NCBI RefSeq assembly: GCF_963259705.1
Contig: NC_081841.1
Coordinates: forward strand, 90,719,063-90,783,062
Direction: 5' to 3'
Length of the DNA: 64,000 nt
Source of the DNA: Myotis daubentonii
Taxonomy: Eukaryota > Chordata > Mammalia > Chiroptera > Vespertilionidae
Shown here: positions 1 through 11,636 of the stretch, one piece after another
Numbering within the stretch: the first letter of the stretch is position 1
Layout: each line of letters begins with the position of its first letter
The notes under the pieces: generated by a model
Told to the model about the DNA's origin: nothing
What the model saw: the letters and a program-made list of their open reading frames with translations, nothing else
Databases searched by the model: none
Program-made: the position numbers and the translations under genes

Positions 1-127
1 GGCAGGCAGGTGAGCAGTTAGGAGCCAGTGGTCCCAGATTGTGAGAGGGATATCCTGGATTGGAGAGGGTGCAGGCTGGGCTGAGGGGACCCCTCCCCAT
101 GCACAAATTTCATGCACTGGGCCTCTA
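1..127 (+). mobile_element. 3' end of a HeliBat-type Helitron (cut by window edge)
   Basis: The sequence ends in the bat Helitron 3' terminus: a short inverted repeat GCACAAATTTCATGC, then ACTGGGCCTCTAG. The 5' end lies outside the window. Its terminal G is followed by T, and a second Helitron starts within 5 bp. No coding capacity. Confidence 0.8.
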
Positions 128-691
128 GTCCTCCTATATAATAAAGCAGTGATATGCAAATTGACCATCACTCCAACAAACAAGATGGCTGTCCCCATGT
201 GGACACAAGATGGCCACCACAAGATGGACAGCAGGGGAGGGAAGTTGGGGGTGATCAGGCCTGCAGGGGAGGGCAGTTAGCAGCAACCAGGTCTGCAAGG
301 GAGGGCAGTTAGGAGCAACCAGGCCTGCAGGGGAGGACAGTTAGGGGTGACCGGGCCAGCAGGGGAGGGCAGTTAGGGACAATTGGGCCAGCAAGGGAGC
401 AGTTAGGCATCAATTAAGCTGGCAGGGGAGTGGTTAGGGGGTGATCAGGCTGGCAGGGGGGTGGTTGGGGCAATCAGGCAGGCAGGCAGGCAGGCAGGCG
501 AGCAGTTGGGAGCCAGCAGTCCCGGATTGTGAGAGGGATGTCCGACTGCCCGTTTACGCCCAATCCCAACCAGATCAGGCCTAAACAGACAGTCGGACAC
601 CCTCAAGGGGTCCCAGATTGGAGAGGGTACAGGCTGGGTTGAGGGAGACACACACACCCCCATGCACAAATTTTGTGCACCAGGCCTCTAG
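128..691 (+). mobile_element. Non-autonomous HeliBat-type Helitron
   Basis: The 5' end (TCCTATATAATAAAG at 132) is followed by the family motif ATATGCAAATTGACC. The 3' end has the hairpin GCACAAATTTTGTGC and CCTCTAG ending at 691. Between about 230 and 480 lie roughly seven diverged 35-40 bp tandem units built on CAGGGGAGGGCAGTTAGG. It encodes no Rep/helicase, so it would need proteins in trans. The exact start (128 or 132) is uncertain because an extra TCC lies between the elements. Confidence 0.85.
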
Positions 692-1899
692 TATGAACTA
701 TAATATTACAGTCCAGCTAGTACATTATAAGTGTTGAGAAAGAAAGACAGCAGCCCCTAACACCTGGAAATGAGCACAGCTAGACACCAATAGTATTATA
801 AGCTGATCTGACCCTCGTAGCCAGGCCATTTTGTTCCCAAGTTGGGCATAAACAACCTCACAGAACACCCACCTCAGACAAGCTTCCTCTGAGCCGTGAG
901 AAAATGAAACAAAACAAGGTCACTGCATAATTTTGTCTATGCAAAGACAAAAGCAAGGTCACTGTGCCACCCACAAAACAATCATAGAATTGCCCTGGCT
1001 CTCTGGTGGTTTCCAACCTAAAGCAAGTCCCTGATGCCTTAGGCCCTCCCAAACCTCCCAACTGAAGCCCTCATTTTATAATAAGTTCTTTGTAATGCTG
1101 TCACTGAGCCGCCCATGGCTCCCCGTGGAGTATGTTCTCCCTCCATCAAGGAGTGATAGGCCCACCTTGCTTCATGGTCAGCCTGTTCCTGGTGGTCTCT
1201 GGCTAAAGGGCATTGACACTTCATAAGCATGTGAGGGGTAAATAACTGAGGATGGAGATGACGTGCCACGCCTCCTTCAGGGAGCCTTCACCGAGGAGGT
1301 GACCCCTGAGCTGGTTCTTGAAGGATGACTGGGTTTTTCCAGGCAAGAGGGTCGGAGAGAAGTCTTCCCAGGCAAAGGAAGTGGCATGTACCAAGACTGG
1401 CTGCACAAAAATGAAGGGTGAGGAATCCATGTGGGTGGGTTATGTGGTGAGCTGGAAGGATGCCGGGTCCTTGTGGGTCCACCTAATCCAGCAGACAAAG
1501 AGGATGGGGACGTGGGGGGCAAATAGTTCTGCACTGGAAAGAGTTGAATGGAGAATTCCCTGAGTAGCCATTTTTTTCTAACCCTTTTTATCTAATTTTT
1601 TTTTTAATTTGGAGGATGAGACATGGTGAAGTGGGGGAGACACTTTTGTTAAATCAAAATGGAATATTTTCCTGTTTTCCCGACCTTAAGTTGAAGGCAC
1701 ACGCCTGACAGTGTGGAGCCCTTTTCTCCCTTCACACCTTGCTACTTTGTTCTGTGACTACTACATAAGTGTTTTTTTAATTATAGGTCTTTTGAAAACA
1801 ACATAAATCTGACAAAATTGAAGTAGACTGAAATGCCCCCAGTCTTATAAAGGCTCCCTAAGGCCCCCTAGACTACCATTATAGTGAATTTTGCATGTA
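692..1899. other. Intergenic; possible diverged L2-like stretch
   Basis: No gene is supported. Around 1280-1400 the text (a GAGGAGGTGACC...GAGCTGGTTCTTGAAGGATG pattern, split here) resembles the antisense 3' region of ancient LINE-2 copies, but divergence makes this tentative. The rest is unassigned. Confidence 0.35.
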
Positions 1900-2450
1900 C
1901 TTCCAAAATCCATGTTTTCACATTTTTACTATATACATCATATAAATATTCCTTCATACTTCTAAACATAAGTAGTATCACAATGTTTTATCATTTTATT
2001 ATACACTTTTTTCATTCAACATTATGTTTTGATATCCAGCATTTTTGTTAATATATGCAAAGCTCTTAAACAGTGCCAGTAAACACCATATAAGTATTAT
2101 TATTGTTATATAGATTTAGATAATTCCTTATAATTAAATTATAGTATATTATTGATTATACTGCATTTTATATATCTACTTTCCTATTGGTGGATATGCC
2201 CCAGTTTGGGGCAATTTTAAACAATACCCCATAGAGCATCCTTAAACAAGTCATGCGCATATGTGCAAGAGTTTGAATTTACTTGAAAGTGGAGAATTCT
2301 TACTTTTCTGTATCTTTGCCTACCAGTGGGTCAGATTTTTCAAAACTGTGTGCAAACAAAGCCAAAATCTTATTTTAACTTTCATCGCCCTGTTCACTAA
2401 TAAGTTAGATTGGGCTTTTTTTCTACATTTATTCTTCACTTAGATCCTTA
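1900..2450 (-). mobile_element. Diverged L1M-type LINE fragment
   Basis: Antisense LINE-like text: a run like TTTTTCATTCAACATTATG, then GCCCCAGTTTGGGGCAATTT and GCATATGTGCAAGAG. This matches the order seen in old L1 ORF2/3'-UTR copies read on the minus strand. It is heavily mutated and has no open frame. Confidence 0.4.
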
Positions 2451-2549
2451 AGCTTTTCCAGGGCCACAGACCCCCTTTACCCCTCATAAAAATGCACATA
2501 TGAACACACAGCACAATGTGTCCACATAGCCAGGGCTTCGTGGAGCCTG

Positions 2550-2715
2550 CGGGCTGCAGGGACCCTCGTAGCAGGGACCCCAGAGCTTTCAGTGGCAATA
2601 AAAACCACCAGGGAGCTTTGTGCAAACGCAGATTCTCAGGACCCAACTTCGAGTACCCTGACTCGGGGCATCTGGGCACAGTCACAAGGGTGATCATTTT
2701 AAGAAAGACAGCGTT
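2550..2715. mobile_element. MER5-like (hAT-Charlie MITE) remnant
   Basis: The core words ACCACCAGGGAGCTTTGTGC and GCAGATTCTCAGGACCCA follow the MER5A consensus pattern (hAT non-autonomous DNA transposon, ancient in mammals). Termini are degraded. Confidence 0.45.
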
Positions 2716-2719
2716 CAGG

Positions 2720-3990
2720 GTTCCTGGATTCCCAGTAAGAACTCCTGTTCCTGCTTTCCAAAATTCCCTTTCCCATAGCTCTGAAACAAAAGATATAATC
2801 ACCACGTTTAATGTGCAAAATCTATAACTTCCCTTGAAACTGATGCTACTGTTAAATCCCGAGTTACTGCCGAAGACACACCTTGAGTCTCTCATCAACT
2901 TAGCTGGGAGGGTGGGTGAAGGGATGAACAGGTAAGGGTGACATGTGATGCAAGGAAAAGCACAAGGAGAGGAAAAACTTTAGGAAAGTCTAAGCTGTGC
3001 AGAAAAAGCGACTCCCTCCTAAATATGAACAGCTTGTGTTTGGAATGGCTTGTGTTACTAATTTTATCACATGAGCAAGCTCCTTTCTTTCTCTGCCAGA
3101 TACTTTAAAGATCCTCTTGTGAAAAGAAGGAAATAAATTTAGTTTTCTCTCAGATCTAAATTTGCATAAGTGCCTCTGTTGTAAGATGAAGAAAATTGAT
3201 TGCCTCTACTGTGAATAAGACACTTTCTATCTAGAAACCTAGTACTGAGGATCCAGAAAACTGGGGGACATTTTGCGAGCTGTTAAGAATGCTTGTGGTA
3301 TGATGATGATCTTCACAGATACATTTCTCCCCTTTCTTTTTTCAGGCCTGCAGGTTTCAAGAGAGAGAGTTAATCCTTGTTTCTATCTCAGCCGCACGAA
3401 ATGCATTTCTCTCTCAGCTGTTCAGAGGCCAGCATCCCCTTGACCCTCCTGTGTCATTTGGCACCGTGGACGACGCCAGGAACAAGAACCGGGATCCGGT
3501 TCTAGGGCTTTAGAATGACTCACTGGTTCTAACTGGTTAACTTTGGTCCAGTAACAATAGAAAAATGACTCAGTTGCTCTGTCTGTGAAACTGGGGCAGT
3601 GATGCTGGCTGCCTGCCTCTCAGGAAGGGCTGAAGGAGACCAAGCTTGTTAGATAACAAAGGCGGCTGGAGAGGCGGCCTTGTGTGGGTGGGGGCGGGGG
3701 AGGGTGCCAAGAAGGAGCCGGAAGACTGTGAGAGGCATCCTGACACAGAACTGAAGGCGGCCTGCATGGAGAGTGTTCTGTAAACAATGGAGAAAACTCC
3801 CATCCCTTGACCTTCATGAGACAATCTTTCCACTCTCGGGTGCAACTCATTGGGTGCCGAGGGAAAATGGTGGCCCAGGCTTTCTGAAACTTTCCAGTGC
3901 CCATTATCTTATTTGTTCCGCCACATAATAGTTCTCATAGTATACAGATTGAGATTGTCTGGTTCTAGACTGTATGTATTTATGATATGG
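2720..3990. other. Unassigned intergenic sequence
   Basis: About 1.3 kb without a recognisable gene or repeat. The short reading frames near 3570-3900 show no domain-like pattern and no splice context that convinces. Confidence 0.5.
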
Positions 3991-3994
3991 ACAC

Positions 3995-4560
3995 AATTGC
4001 AGTAATGGAAACTGAGTAACCATTGCTTAAACAAAAATAGATGTTTATTTCTTTCTCATATAATATGACTGCTCCATAGTGTCACAAACCCAAATTCTTT
4101 CCACCTTTCTTAGGCTGTTACTTTCATCTGCATGACCCAGGTGGCTCACAACAACAGCTGCATCTTGGCTTATAGGCTTGGGAAAGTAAGGAGAGCATGT
4201 CTTTCCTTTCCAAAACACCTCTCTTCTCTTCTCTTCTCTTCTCAGTTCTATGACTAGAACCTAGTCCAGCCGTGGGCAAACTACGGACCGCGGGCCAAAA
4301 CCGGCCCGTTTGAAATGAATAAAACTATTGAGAAAAAAGACCGTACCCTTTTATGTAATGATGTTTACTTTGAATTTATATTATTTCACACAAACACTCC
4401 ATCCATGCTTTTGTTCTGGCCCTCCGGTCCAGTTTAAGAACCCATTGTGGCCCTCCAGTCACATGACCATACCTAGCTGCAAAGGAGCCTGGGAAATGCA
4501 GTCTATATTCTGACGAACTATAGATCCAAGTGAAAACCAGGGTTCTCTGATAAAAAGGAA
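3995..4560. mobile_element. Ancient repeat interrupted by a hAT-like MITE
   Basis: The flanks (AGATGTTTATTTCTTTCTCA near 4040; CCTAGCTGCAAAGGAGCCTG near 4470) read like one old interspersed repeat. It is split at 4269-4458 by a piece starting CAGCCGTGGGCAAACTACGG, a hAT-type terminal inverted repeat, and ending in GGCCCTCCGGTCCAG followed by a TTAAGAACCCATTGTGG motif. The hAT's right terminal repeat is missing, so it is a truncated copy. Confidence 0.5.
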
Positions 4561-4616
4561 GGGATAAATTAATATTGGGACAACTAGTCATCTCTGTCAC
4601 ACTTTCCAGCATAAAA

Positions 4617-4935
4617 TCCTATAATAATAAAAGCCTAATATGCTAAGTATCTGACCGTTCAACCATTTGACCAGTTGCTATGATGCACACTGACTACCAG
4701 GGGGCAGATGCTCCAACCGGGTAGGTTAGCTTGCTGCTGGGGTCTGGCCGATCAGGACTGGGCAAGATGGGCCGGACACATCCTGGAGCCCTGCCATGGT
4801 TCCTCCCCGGCCCAGATCGTGTACTGGTGGAGTCCCTTGGCCTGGTCTGCACTCTCTCACAATCCGGGACCACTCAGGGGATGTTGGAGAGCCAGTTTTG
4901 GCCCAGTCCCTACAGGCCAGGCTGAGGGCCTCTAG
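4617..4935 (+). mobile_element. Non-autonomous HeliBat-type Helitron, hairpin lost
   Basis: Starts TCCTATAATAATAAAAGCC directly after A and ends GGGCCTCTAG directly before T, as expected for Helitron insertion between A and T. The usual GCAC...GTGC hairpin before the 3' end is absent (the text reads CCAGGCTGAGGGCCTCTAG), so it is a 3'-deleted derivative. Confidence 0.85.
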
Positions 4936-5399
4936 TAAATAAATACAAGCAAAAGGATGTGGATTTTCCAGTCACTAGAAAAATTCTCAGTGGACTCCGA
5001 AGTAGCTGGCACTAGCCAGTCTCATGAGTGTACTAATCTCCATGCAGTCAGCCCAGATGGTCATTTAGGGAAAAGACTGGTTCTCAATTTTGCATCTTTG
5101 CCTTTTATACAGCCTGTAGTTTCATGTATTGATATCTGATACCCTTAAACCTCCTCTCCTGCACCAAATTTGAGTTTTTATACTGCAGCTAAAATCTTAT
5201 GTTTTTTGGCCTCTTTGAGAATAAAATCCCACCTTGATTATTATACATATAAGACTAGGTAATGAATGCATTTGGTGTAATATCAGGGTTCTACTTAGAT
5301 TCAACTTGGGAAATAAGAATACAGAGCCAGTGACCATGCCCTGAGTAGGAGAGGTTATGACTGACCACACAACCTAATAGTTATAATAATTAAAGTAAC
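4936..5399. other. Unassigned intergenic sequence
   Basis: No gene, RNA or recognisable repeat seen. Confidence 0.5.
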
Positions 5400-5990
5400 C
5401 ATAAAATAATTAAAATCTATTGAGGTCTTACTTTGTGTCAAGTGCTTTACCTACATGATCTCATCTATATATATAAAGCCCAGCAACCTGAATGGCGGAA
5501 CCACCAAAATGACCAGAATGACCGGTGGTTATGATGCACACTGCGACAGCCAACCAGCCTGATCCGGGCCCCAATCGCCACCCCCTCCTCCCCCCTCCTC
5601 CCCGACAAGCCCGGCACCTGATCGGCCCCCAACACCCCCAACAGCCACCTGTGGCCCCTTCCCCCCCCACTGGCCCCACCTGATGGGCCCCCATCGGGGC
5701 AGGCTGGCTGGACCCCACCCATGCACGAATTTGTGCACCAGGCCTCTAGTTTAGAATAATGAAAAAGAAAGAAAATAAATAAAATAGTACATCGAGGAGG
5801 GATGCACTATTATTATCCCCATTTACAGCTGAGGAAACTACGCTTAGGAAAGTTTACTTGCCCAAGACCACCAAGCTACCAAGTGGCAGAGTCTGGACTT
5901 GAATTCTAAAATCTAACACTAGTCTCATACATTCAAGCACTGAGCTACACTGCCATGCCAAGAGAATGGAGGACTGTGAGCAATGCCCTG
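5400..5990 (-). mobile_element. Ancient MIR/L2-related repeat split by a Helitron
   Basis: The left part has TGTGTCAAGTGCTTTACC. The right part (about 5800-5930) has TTATCCCCATTTACAGCTGA and then TTGCCCAAGACCACCAAGCT. This is the antisense MIR/L2 consensus order. The Helitron at 5464-5749 sits inside. Confidence 0.65.
5464..5749 (+). mobile_element. Non-autonomous HeliBat-type Helitron
   Basis: 5' end TCTATATATATAAAGCCC after A; 3' hairpin GCACGAATTTGTGC, then ACCAGGCCTCTAG before T. The 5' variant with TATATATA is shared with the element at 41680. The interior is C-rich and has no conserved frame. Confidence 0.88.
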
Positions 5991-7270
5991 GCCATACTTT
6001 CCACCCAATAACACATGTTAATCACCTTTATGGGAGTATTTGAGCAAGAGACTTAATCAAGGAAACAAAGGTTTCAAACTTCAGTATTTAAAAAATAATC
6101 TTAGAAAATTAATAATTTAAAGCCTCCACAAAGTCTTTTACCATGAAGAAATTCAGAAAACCTTTAATATATTAAAAAATTAGTTCTGTATTTGATGATA
6201 ATTTTCTTCTGCATTTGATAATTATTAATATTCACAAAATCAAAGCTACTCCATATGTCTGCTCTACAAACTAGTCCTTTATTGCATTTCCTGCTGTTGT
6301 AACTTACCGCATAATGATATCTACCTAGTCAGTGGGGTGCACTCCAGGCAGGTATACCCTCGGCTTTATTCCCAAATTGAGAACAGAGTGAGTGTACAAT
6401 AATTATTTATGAATGAATCAATGTTTTCCTCTGTTATAAATGGCTAAAATAAATAATTATATTATTAGATGTTGCTGTGCTTCAAAATTTGATACTAAGA
6501 GCCTGCACTATAAAAAGTTTTGCTTAATCCATGTTAACTTATCAGAGGAATTTAATATTCCACTGACTTGTGTGTGTCTGTGTTCCCTGTGGAGTTTCAT
6601 TTCTATTAATAAGTTTGTTTACTGGACTACTTTTTTCCCCCAACATTTTGTGTGGTTGGTTTTAAATTTGACACCGGTGGATAGGAAGGAGTCAAGTAAT
6701 TAAGATTTCAAACTGCTTGGGAACATAGAAGTTAAGCTCCAAGTAAAGTGACCCAGGACTTGTCTGCCCTTAATAAACCCATTCTTGAAAAGGAATGCCT
6801 TCTCCCTAAGATGCATAATTAATATAACATGGTTATGTTAATGTCTCCACAGAAATTCCAGGTAAAAAAATCAGGATTCTTTTTACCCTGGAATTCTAAT
6901 TCTTCATCACCTAGGCAGACAAGATTCCTACTAAATTTACACAGATGCTTAGCTGGCCAAATGCCTGGTGAAAACCAAAGGGACCTTAACTTTCTTAGGG
7001 TTTTTTTAATGGTTGTTTTTTCAAATGCATGTCTGTTTTAGTGTTTCCTTTTTTGAACAAGCGTTCTCTCCACACCTATCAACTAATCCAAAACTTCAGC
7101 TGCAGGGTTATAACAAATTGAGGATTTCCCAGGTGAGAATTGGCCAAGAGCTTAAATACCTCACTATTTTTTATATCTGCCCAAGAGTCATTGTGAGGTT
7201 GCCTCGAAGGCACCTCACTGAAGTCTGCTGGAAGAAAACGTGCTGAAGGGCCCGCTGGTTTTCTCCCAGG
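5991..7270. other. AT-rich intergenic sequence
   Basis: No supported gene. An L2-like 3' tail pattern may lie near 6260-6420. The open frames at 6440-6703 and 6829-7246 show no domain or codon signal that I can recognise. Confidence 0.5.
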
Positions 7271-8300
7271 AACTTTTTTTCCTACGTTTCTTCTGAAATT
7301 TTTCAAACTGACAGAAAAGTTGAAAGAACAGTTCAATGAACATCTATAAACCTTTGCATAGGTTAACCAATTGCTAACATTTCCATGTTCCACAGAACAT
7401 TTTCTTTCTCTTTATATATCTACATATACTTATAGATGAACACTTATAGACTTCTTTATTGAACCGTTGGAAAGTAACTTCGGGAATCATATTTTATCCC
7501 TAAATACATAAGCTGTAGCTCCTAAAAAAATAAAATAAACAAGGAGCCTTGGCCGGCGTGGCTCAGTGGTTAGAGTGTCATCCCGTGCACCAGAGGGTCT
7601 CAGGTTCGACTCCTGGTCAAGGGCACGTACTTGGGTTGCAGATTTGACCCCTGGCCACTGTAGGGGTGCATGTGGGAGGCAACCAATCGATGTGTTTCTC
7701 TCTCTCTCAAAAGCAAGAATAATAAAATAAAATAAATAGACAAGGATGTTCTCCTAGACAGCTGCAATACCATTGTCATACCAAAGAAATTTAGCATTAA
7801 TTTAATAATACTATCTAATAAATAGTCTATAATCAAAATTCCCCCATTGTCCCATAATGTGCTTTATCGTTGCATGGTTTGTTTGTTTTTGAGGAGGAGA
7901 GCTATCCATAGTCACCCATGGTTCGTGCATTATATTTGATTATCATGTATATTTAATCTGTTTTAATCTAATTCGATCTACTTCCAGCCCTGCCCTTTTT
8001 GCTTTGCTTTATTTTTCAAGTTTTTTGAAGAGTCCAGGGCAGTTGTCTTGTAGAATGTGTCATATTCTGAGTTAATCTGATTGTTTCCTTGTGATTCAAT
8101 TCTGCTCAGCAATTTTGGCAAGAATAATACATTGCAATGCTGTTCCCATGAACTTTGAACAAAATCCAGGACAAGGATTTTACCAAGGCCTCTGTGTTTG
8201 GATCCAAAAAAGGGGGGGGGAAAGTAATTTTCCAAAATGAGATTTAGTATATACTGCCTTGGGTGAGATGTCCAACGCAAAATGAAAGATGGGTTGCTCA
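7271..8300. mobile_element. Old L1M-type repeat split by a VES SINE
   Basis: The text before (TCAAACTGACAGAAAAGTTG) and after (TTCCCCCATTGTCCCATAAT; later TTGAAGAGTCCAGGGCAGTT) the SINE matches a familiar ancient mammalian interspersed repeat, most likely an old LINE-1 segment. Subfamily and orientation are not assigned. Confidence 0.5.
7544..7739 (+). mobile_element. VES SINE (tRNA-derived)
   Basis: A tRNA-like head contains box A (GTGGCTCAGTGGTTAGAG) and box B (GGTTCGACTCC). The tail region ends in CTCTCTCTC and an A-rich tract. A short ACAAGGA duplication flanks it. Head-derived boxes are internal Pol III promoter elements; the copy is not a tRNA gene. Confidence 0.85.
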
Positions 8301-8559
8301 AGATTCATGTCCAAGATTATTAATAACGTATGGATGTTTGAAAGGGGCCCTTGTTATGTCAAACCTAACAACCTTTGTTGAATTATCAGAACTGAGACTT
8401 GGGCAGGGTCAGCCTCTGCCCTTGCAAAGTAGATAATTACTAACTTGGTGCAATTTCAGGAATGCAGGAGGCCACTCTTCCCCACTCAGCTACACAGCCT
8501 CTCTATTATGTGAGCAATGATTCCCAGCTTCTATTATTCATCACCAAGGCTCTTTAATG

Positions 8560-8740
8560 AATGGCTATTATATTCAGGCCTTGTGATCAAGCCTTGTGTT
8601 TTATTGATCTATTTCTTTTAAAACCTCATGAGATAAACATTATTAGTCCCATGTTATAGATGGGAAACTGAGGCTTTGCGATATAACTTCCCCGAGGACC
8701 CAAGCAGCATAAGTGGGAATTGAATCACTAATTAAGTGAG
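8560..8740 (-). mobile_element. MIR/L2 remnant
   Basis: Antisense MIR words: ATAGATGGGAAACTGAGGCT, preceded by CCTCATGAGATAAACATTAT. Confidence 0.5.
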
Positions 8741-8879
8741 TGGGTGCCCACACATAGCCAGCAACAGAAGCAGAACAAATATGCGAGGCGCCTGGCTCAG
8801 GTGAGTCTGAGAGCACCAGACATAGCTCATAAGAGGTGTCTTATACAATACCCCTTTTCTCCCTGCACAGCTCCAGACT

Positions 8880-10225
8880 TGCCAATCTGACATTTCCACA
8901 TGAATGAGTTATAGGCACATGAAGCTTAACCTGCTCAAAAGAGAACTTTCCCCCTCCCCACACCAACATGCTCCTCCTAATATCTTCCCTTCCTTGGTCA
9001 ATAACATCTCAATCCAACTGGCTGCTAAGTTAACAATTAAAGAGTTACCATTGGATCTCATTTCTTCACCCCACTCATCCACCAATATCTCCTATTGCTA
9101 CCAGCTACAAAATGTATCCCAAACACACTCACTTCTCTCTGTTTGCACTGCAACCACCCATCCATCACCATAGCCCAGGTGGACTCTTCTTGACTTAACT
9201 GGCATATCCTGCTCTTTCCAATACAATCTCTGAGGAGCCTCATTTGTGCAGCAGGTGGTGCGTCAGTCTCATGCAACACAACCTCTGCACAGCTGCAGCC
9301 AGAGTGAGCCTCTTTTTTTTTTTTTTTTACATTTTATATAAAATATTTTCAGCTGTATTTGCCCTGCCGACTGAAGGGTCCCGGGTTCGATTCTGGTCAA
9401 GGGCACATGCCCAGGTTGTGGGCTCGATCCCTACTGGGGGAGCATGCAGGAGGCAGCCAGTCAATGATTCTCTCTCATCATTGATGTTTCTGTCTCTCTC
9501 TCGCTCTCCCTTACTCTCTGAAATCGATAAAAATATATATTTTTCAATTACAACTATGTAATATAGGGTGCTCTTTTTAAAAGGTAAAGTAAGTCACATT
9601 ACGTCCTTGCTGAAAACCTTCTGATGGTTTCCCATTATGCTTTGTATCAAAGCCAGACTCCTTATTAATGAGAGGAAGGCCCCTGCCTATGTATCTGGTC
9701 CCATTCCCAGCCAGTCTCTCCTATCCACTGCACACCAGCCACACTGGCCTCCTTTCTGTCCTGTAAGCGTTCTATGCTCTTTCCTCCCTGAGAGCCCTGA
9801 CACTGGTTGCTGTCTCTGCCTAGCAGGCTCATCCCTGTCACCTTTATTTGGCTCCTTCTTGTCATTCAGATCTCAGCTTACATGAGAACACATATTATCC
9901 CCAGTCTCAAGTAGCCACCCAGCCATTACCACATCACCTTTTTCTAATTCTCTCCATAGTTCTTTGCCCATGACATGTCTGGTATGTCCTAGACACCTTT
10001 ACGCTTATTGTCAAGTGTGACTGTAAATAACACCTCATTCATTTTCAAATGTGGGCAACAAATTTTATGGTCAACCTATTTATAAGAATCTTATTTTTGT
10101 TTGACTTTGGCTAGCTTATTGTCTATTTAGCATATGCTCTTTGACATACATTCTGTGTGCCTCAGAGCTCTCATTTGATTATTTATCTGCTGTATCCACA
10201 GTGCCTGGCACATGGAAGATCCAAG
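8880..10225 (+). mobile_element. LINE-2 (L2) fragment, interrupted by a VES SINE
   Basis: A long collinear match to the L2 3' half as I know it. In order: CTCCTCCTAATATCTTCCC, CAACATCTC-type text, CTGCAGCCAGAGTGAGCCTC, GCTGAAAACCTTCTGATGG, CCACACTGGCCTCCTTTCTG and finally CAGTGCCTGGCACATGGAAG. Frames are broken. This is an ancient, inactive element. Confidence 0.7.
9357..9572 (+). mobile_element. VES SINE, 5' head partly lost
   Basis: Box B (GGGTTCGATTCTGG) and the VES body (GGGCACATGCCCAGGTTGTG; CTCTCATCATTGATGTTTCT) are present. The first part of the tRNA head is missing or degenerated, next to an 18-bp T run at 9312. It sits inside the L2. Confidence 0.75.
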
Positions 10226-10227
10226 GG

Positions 10228-10300
10228 AGTAAGGAAGGAAGGGGGGAGAGAGAGGGGGGAGAAAGAGGGAGAGAGGGAGAGAAGAAGGGGGCAAGGAGGG
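10228..10300. repeat. Purine-rich (GGA/GA) low-complexity tract
   Basis: Almost pure G/A on the plus strand directly after the L2 end. Confidence 0.7.
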
Positions 10301-10549
10301 TGATCGCTAGATCTGAACAGTCCTGGTTTGAATTATTCTTTGTACTTTCTGTGCTAGGCTTCCATAACCTTCCATAAATATTCCTATTTTATTTAACAGA
10401 GACAGATTGGGTTTCTATGATTTATAACCAAGCAATTCCTGAGAGCTGCTAATTTCTTTTAAGAAATTGTTCATTTCCCCCTTCATGTAATACTTTACCC
10501 CAGTCAATTGCTTTCTTTAATTAAACAAAAAAATATATATATTATAGGG

Positions 10550-10775
10550 CCCAGCCAGCATGACTCAGTGGTTGAGTGCTGACCTATGAACCAGGAAGTC
10601 ACATTTTGATTCCCAGTCAGGGCATATGCCTGGATTGTGGGCTCCATCCCAGTTTGGGGCGTGCAGGAGGCAGCCAATCAATGATTCTCTCTCATCTTTG
10701 ATGTTTCTCTCTCTCCCTCTCCCTTCCTCTCTGAAATCAATAAATATATATATTTAAAAAAAAAATTTTAACTAT
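10550..10775 (+). mobile_element. VES SINE
   Basis: CAGCATGACTCAGTGGTTGA head, CAGTCAGGGCATATGCCTGG middle, CTCTCTCCCTCTCCCTTCC tail and an A-rich end. A TATTATA-like duplication flanks it. Confidence 0.85.
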
Positions 10776-10878
10776 TATAAGAGCCATAGTTATGGACCAA
10801 ATGTTTATATCTGAATTTCATGAGTAGGATTTTTACCCATATAAAAGGGACAGACAGCATAGGGAATATAGTCAATAA

Positions 10879-11280
10879 TCCTATATAATAAAAGCCCAGC
10901 GACTGAAACAGCAGAATGACCAGAGACCAGATGACCACAGCCCCTTGCCCCAGCCAGCCCCGCCCTGTAGCAGGGACCCCACCCCAATCAGGGGCATGGC
11001 CAGCCTGCAAATCACCCCTGACCCCTCGCCATGGCCAGCCCCGACCCCCAGCAGGGACCTCCACCCCAATCAGGGGCATAGTCAGCCTGCAAACCACCTG
11101 CAACCCCTACTCCAGCCAGCCCCACCCCCCAGTGGGGACCTCCACCCAGATCGGAGGCATGGCCGGCCTTCAAACCACCCCCAGCTCCTCACCCCCCAGT
11201 TACACCCCCCAGCAGGAACCCTGATCTGGGACCCCCATCAGGGTAGGCCAGCCAGGCCCCACCCATGCACCAGGCCTCTA
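10879..11280 (+). mobile_element. HeliBat-type Helitron with hairpin-less 3' end
   Basis: 5' TCCTATATAATAAAAGCCC after A. The interior holds about three 75-80 bp units (CCCCAGCAGGGACCTCCACC). The 3' end reads CATGCACCAGGCCTCTA without the palindrome and without the final G, and abuts the next Helitron with no spacer. Confidence 0.8.
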
Positions 11281-11636
11281 TCCTATATAATAAAAAGAGT
11301 AATATGCAAATTGACCCTAATGGCAGAATGACTAGAACGACTGCTCGACCAGTCACTATGTGGCACACTGACCACCTCTTAGTCCCTTTCCCTAGCCAGC
11401 AGGCTCTGATCACCCAATGGCGAACAGGGAACCAGGGGTGGGTGGCAGGGGACACAGGTGGCACCAGGCCAAGGCCCCCACCCCACCAGTCGCCCCACAC
11501 ACAGAGGGCAACCCACAGCAGGGACAGGGCCGGCCAGCAGGCAGGAACGGCCAACCTCTTGGTCCCTTCCCCCAGCTGTCAGGCTCCGGTCTCCCGATGG
11601 TGAACAGGGAACCAGGCATGGGTGGTGGTGTCCATC
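11281..11636 (+). mobile_element. 5' part of a HeliBat-type Helitron fused to an L1 fragment
   Basis: Begins TCCTATATAATAAAAAGAG, then ATATGCAAATTGACCC. The interior has a repeated unit (GTCCCTTTCCC...CCGATGGTGAACAGGGAACC, about 190 bp apart, first copy near 11390, second near 11560). No CTAG terminus is found. The sequence changes to L1 ORF2 at about 11637. Confidence 0.75.

Noticed and set aside
230..480. Regular short repeats resembling a CRISPR-like array
   Set aside because: Units are contiguous and diverged without unique spacers; Helitron-internal minisatellite in a mammalian genome.
7560..7640. tRNA-like sequence with box A and box B
   Set aside because: Part of a VES SINE with tail and target duplication, not a tRNA gene; the same applies to the other VES heads.
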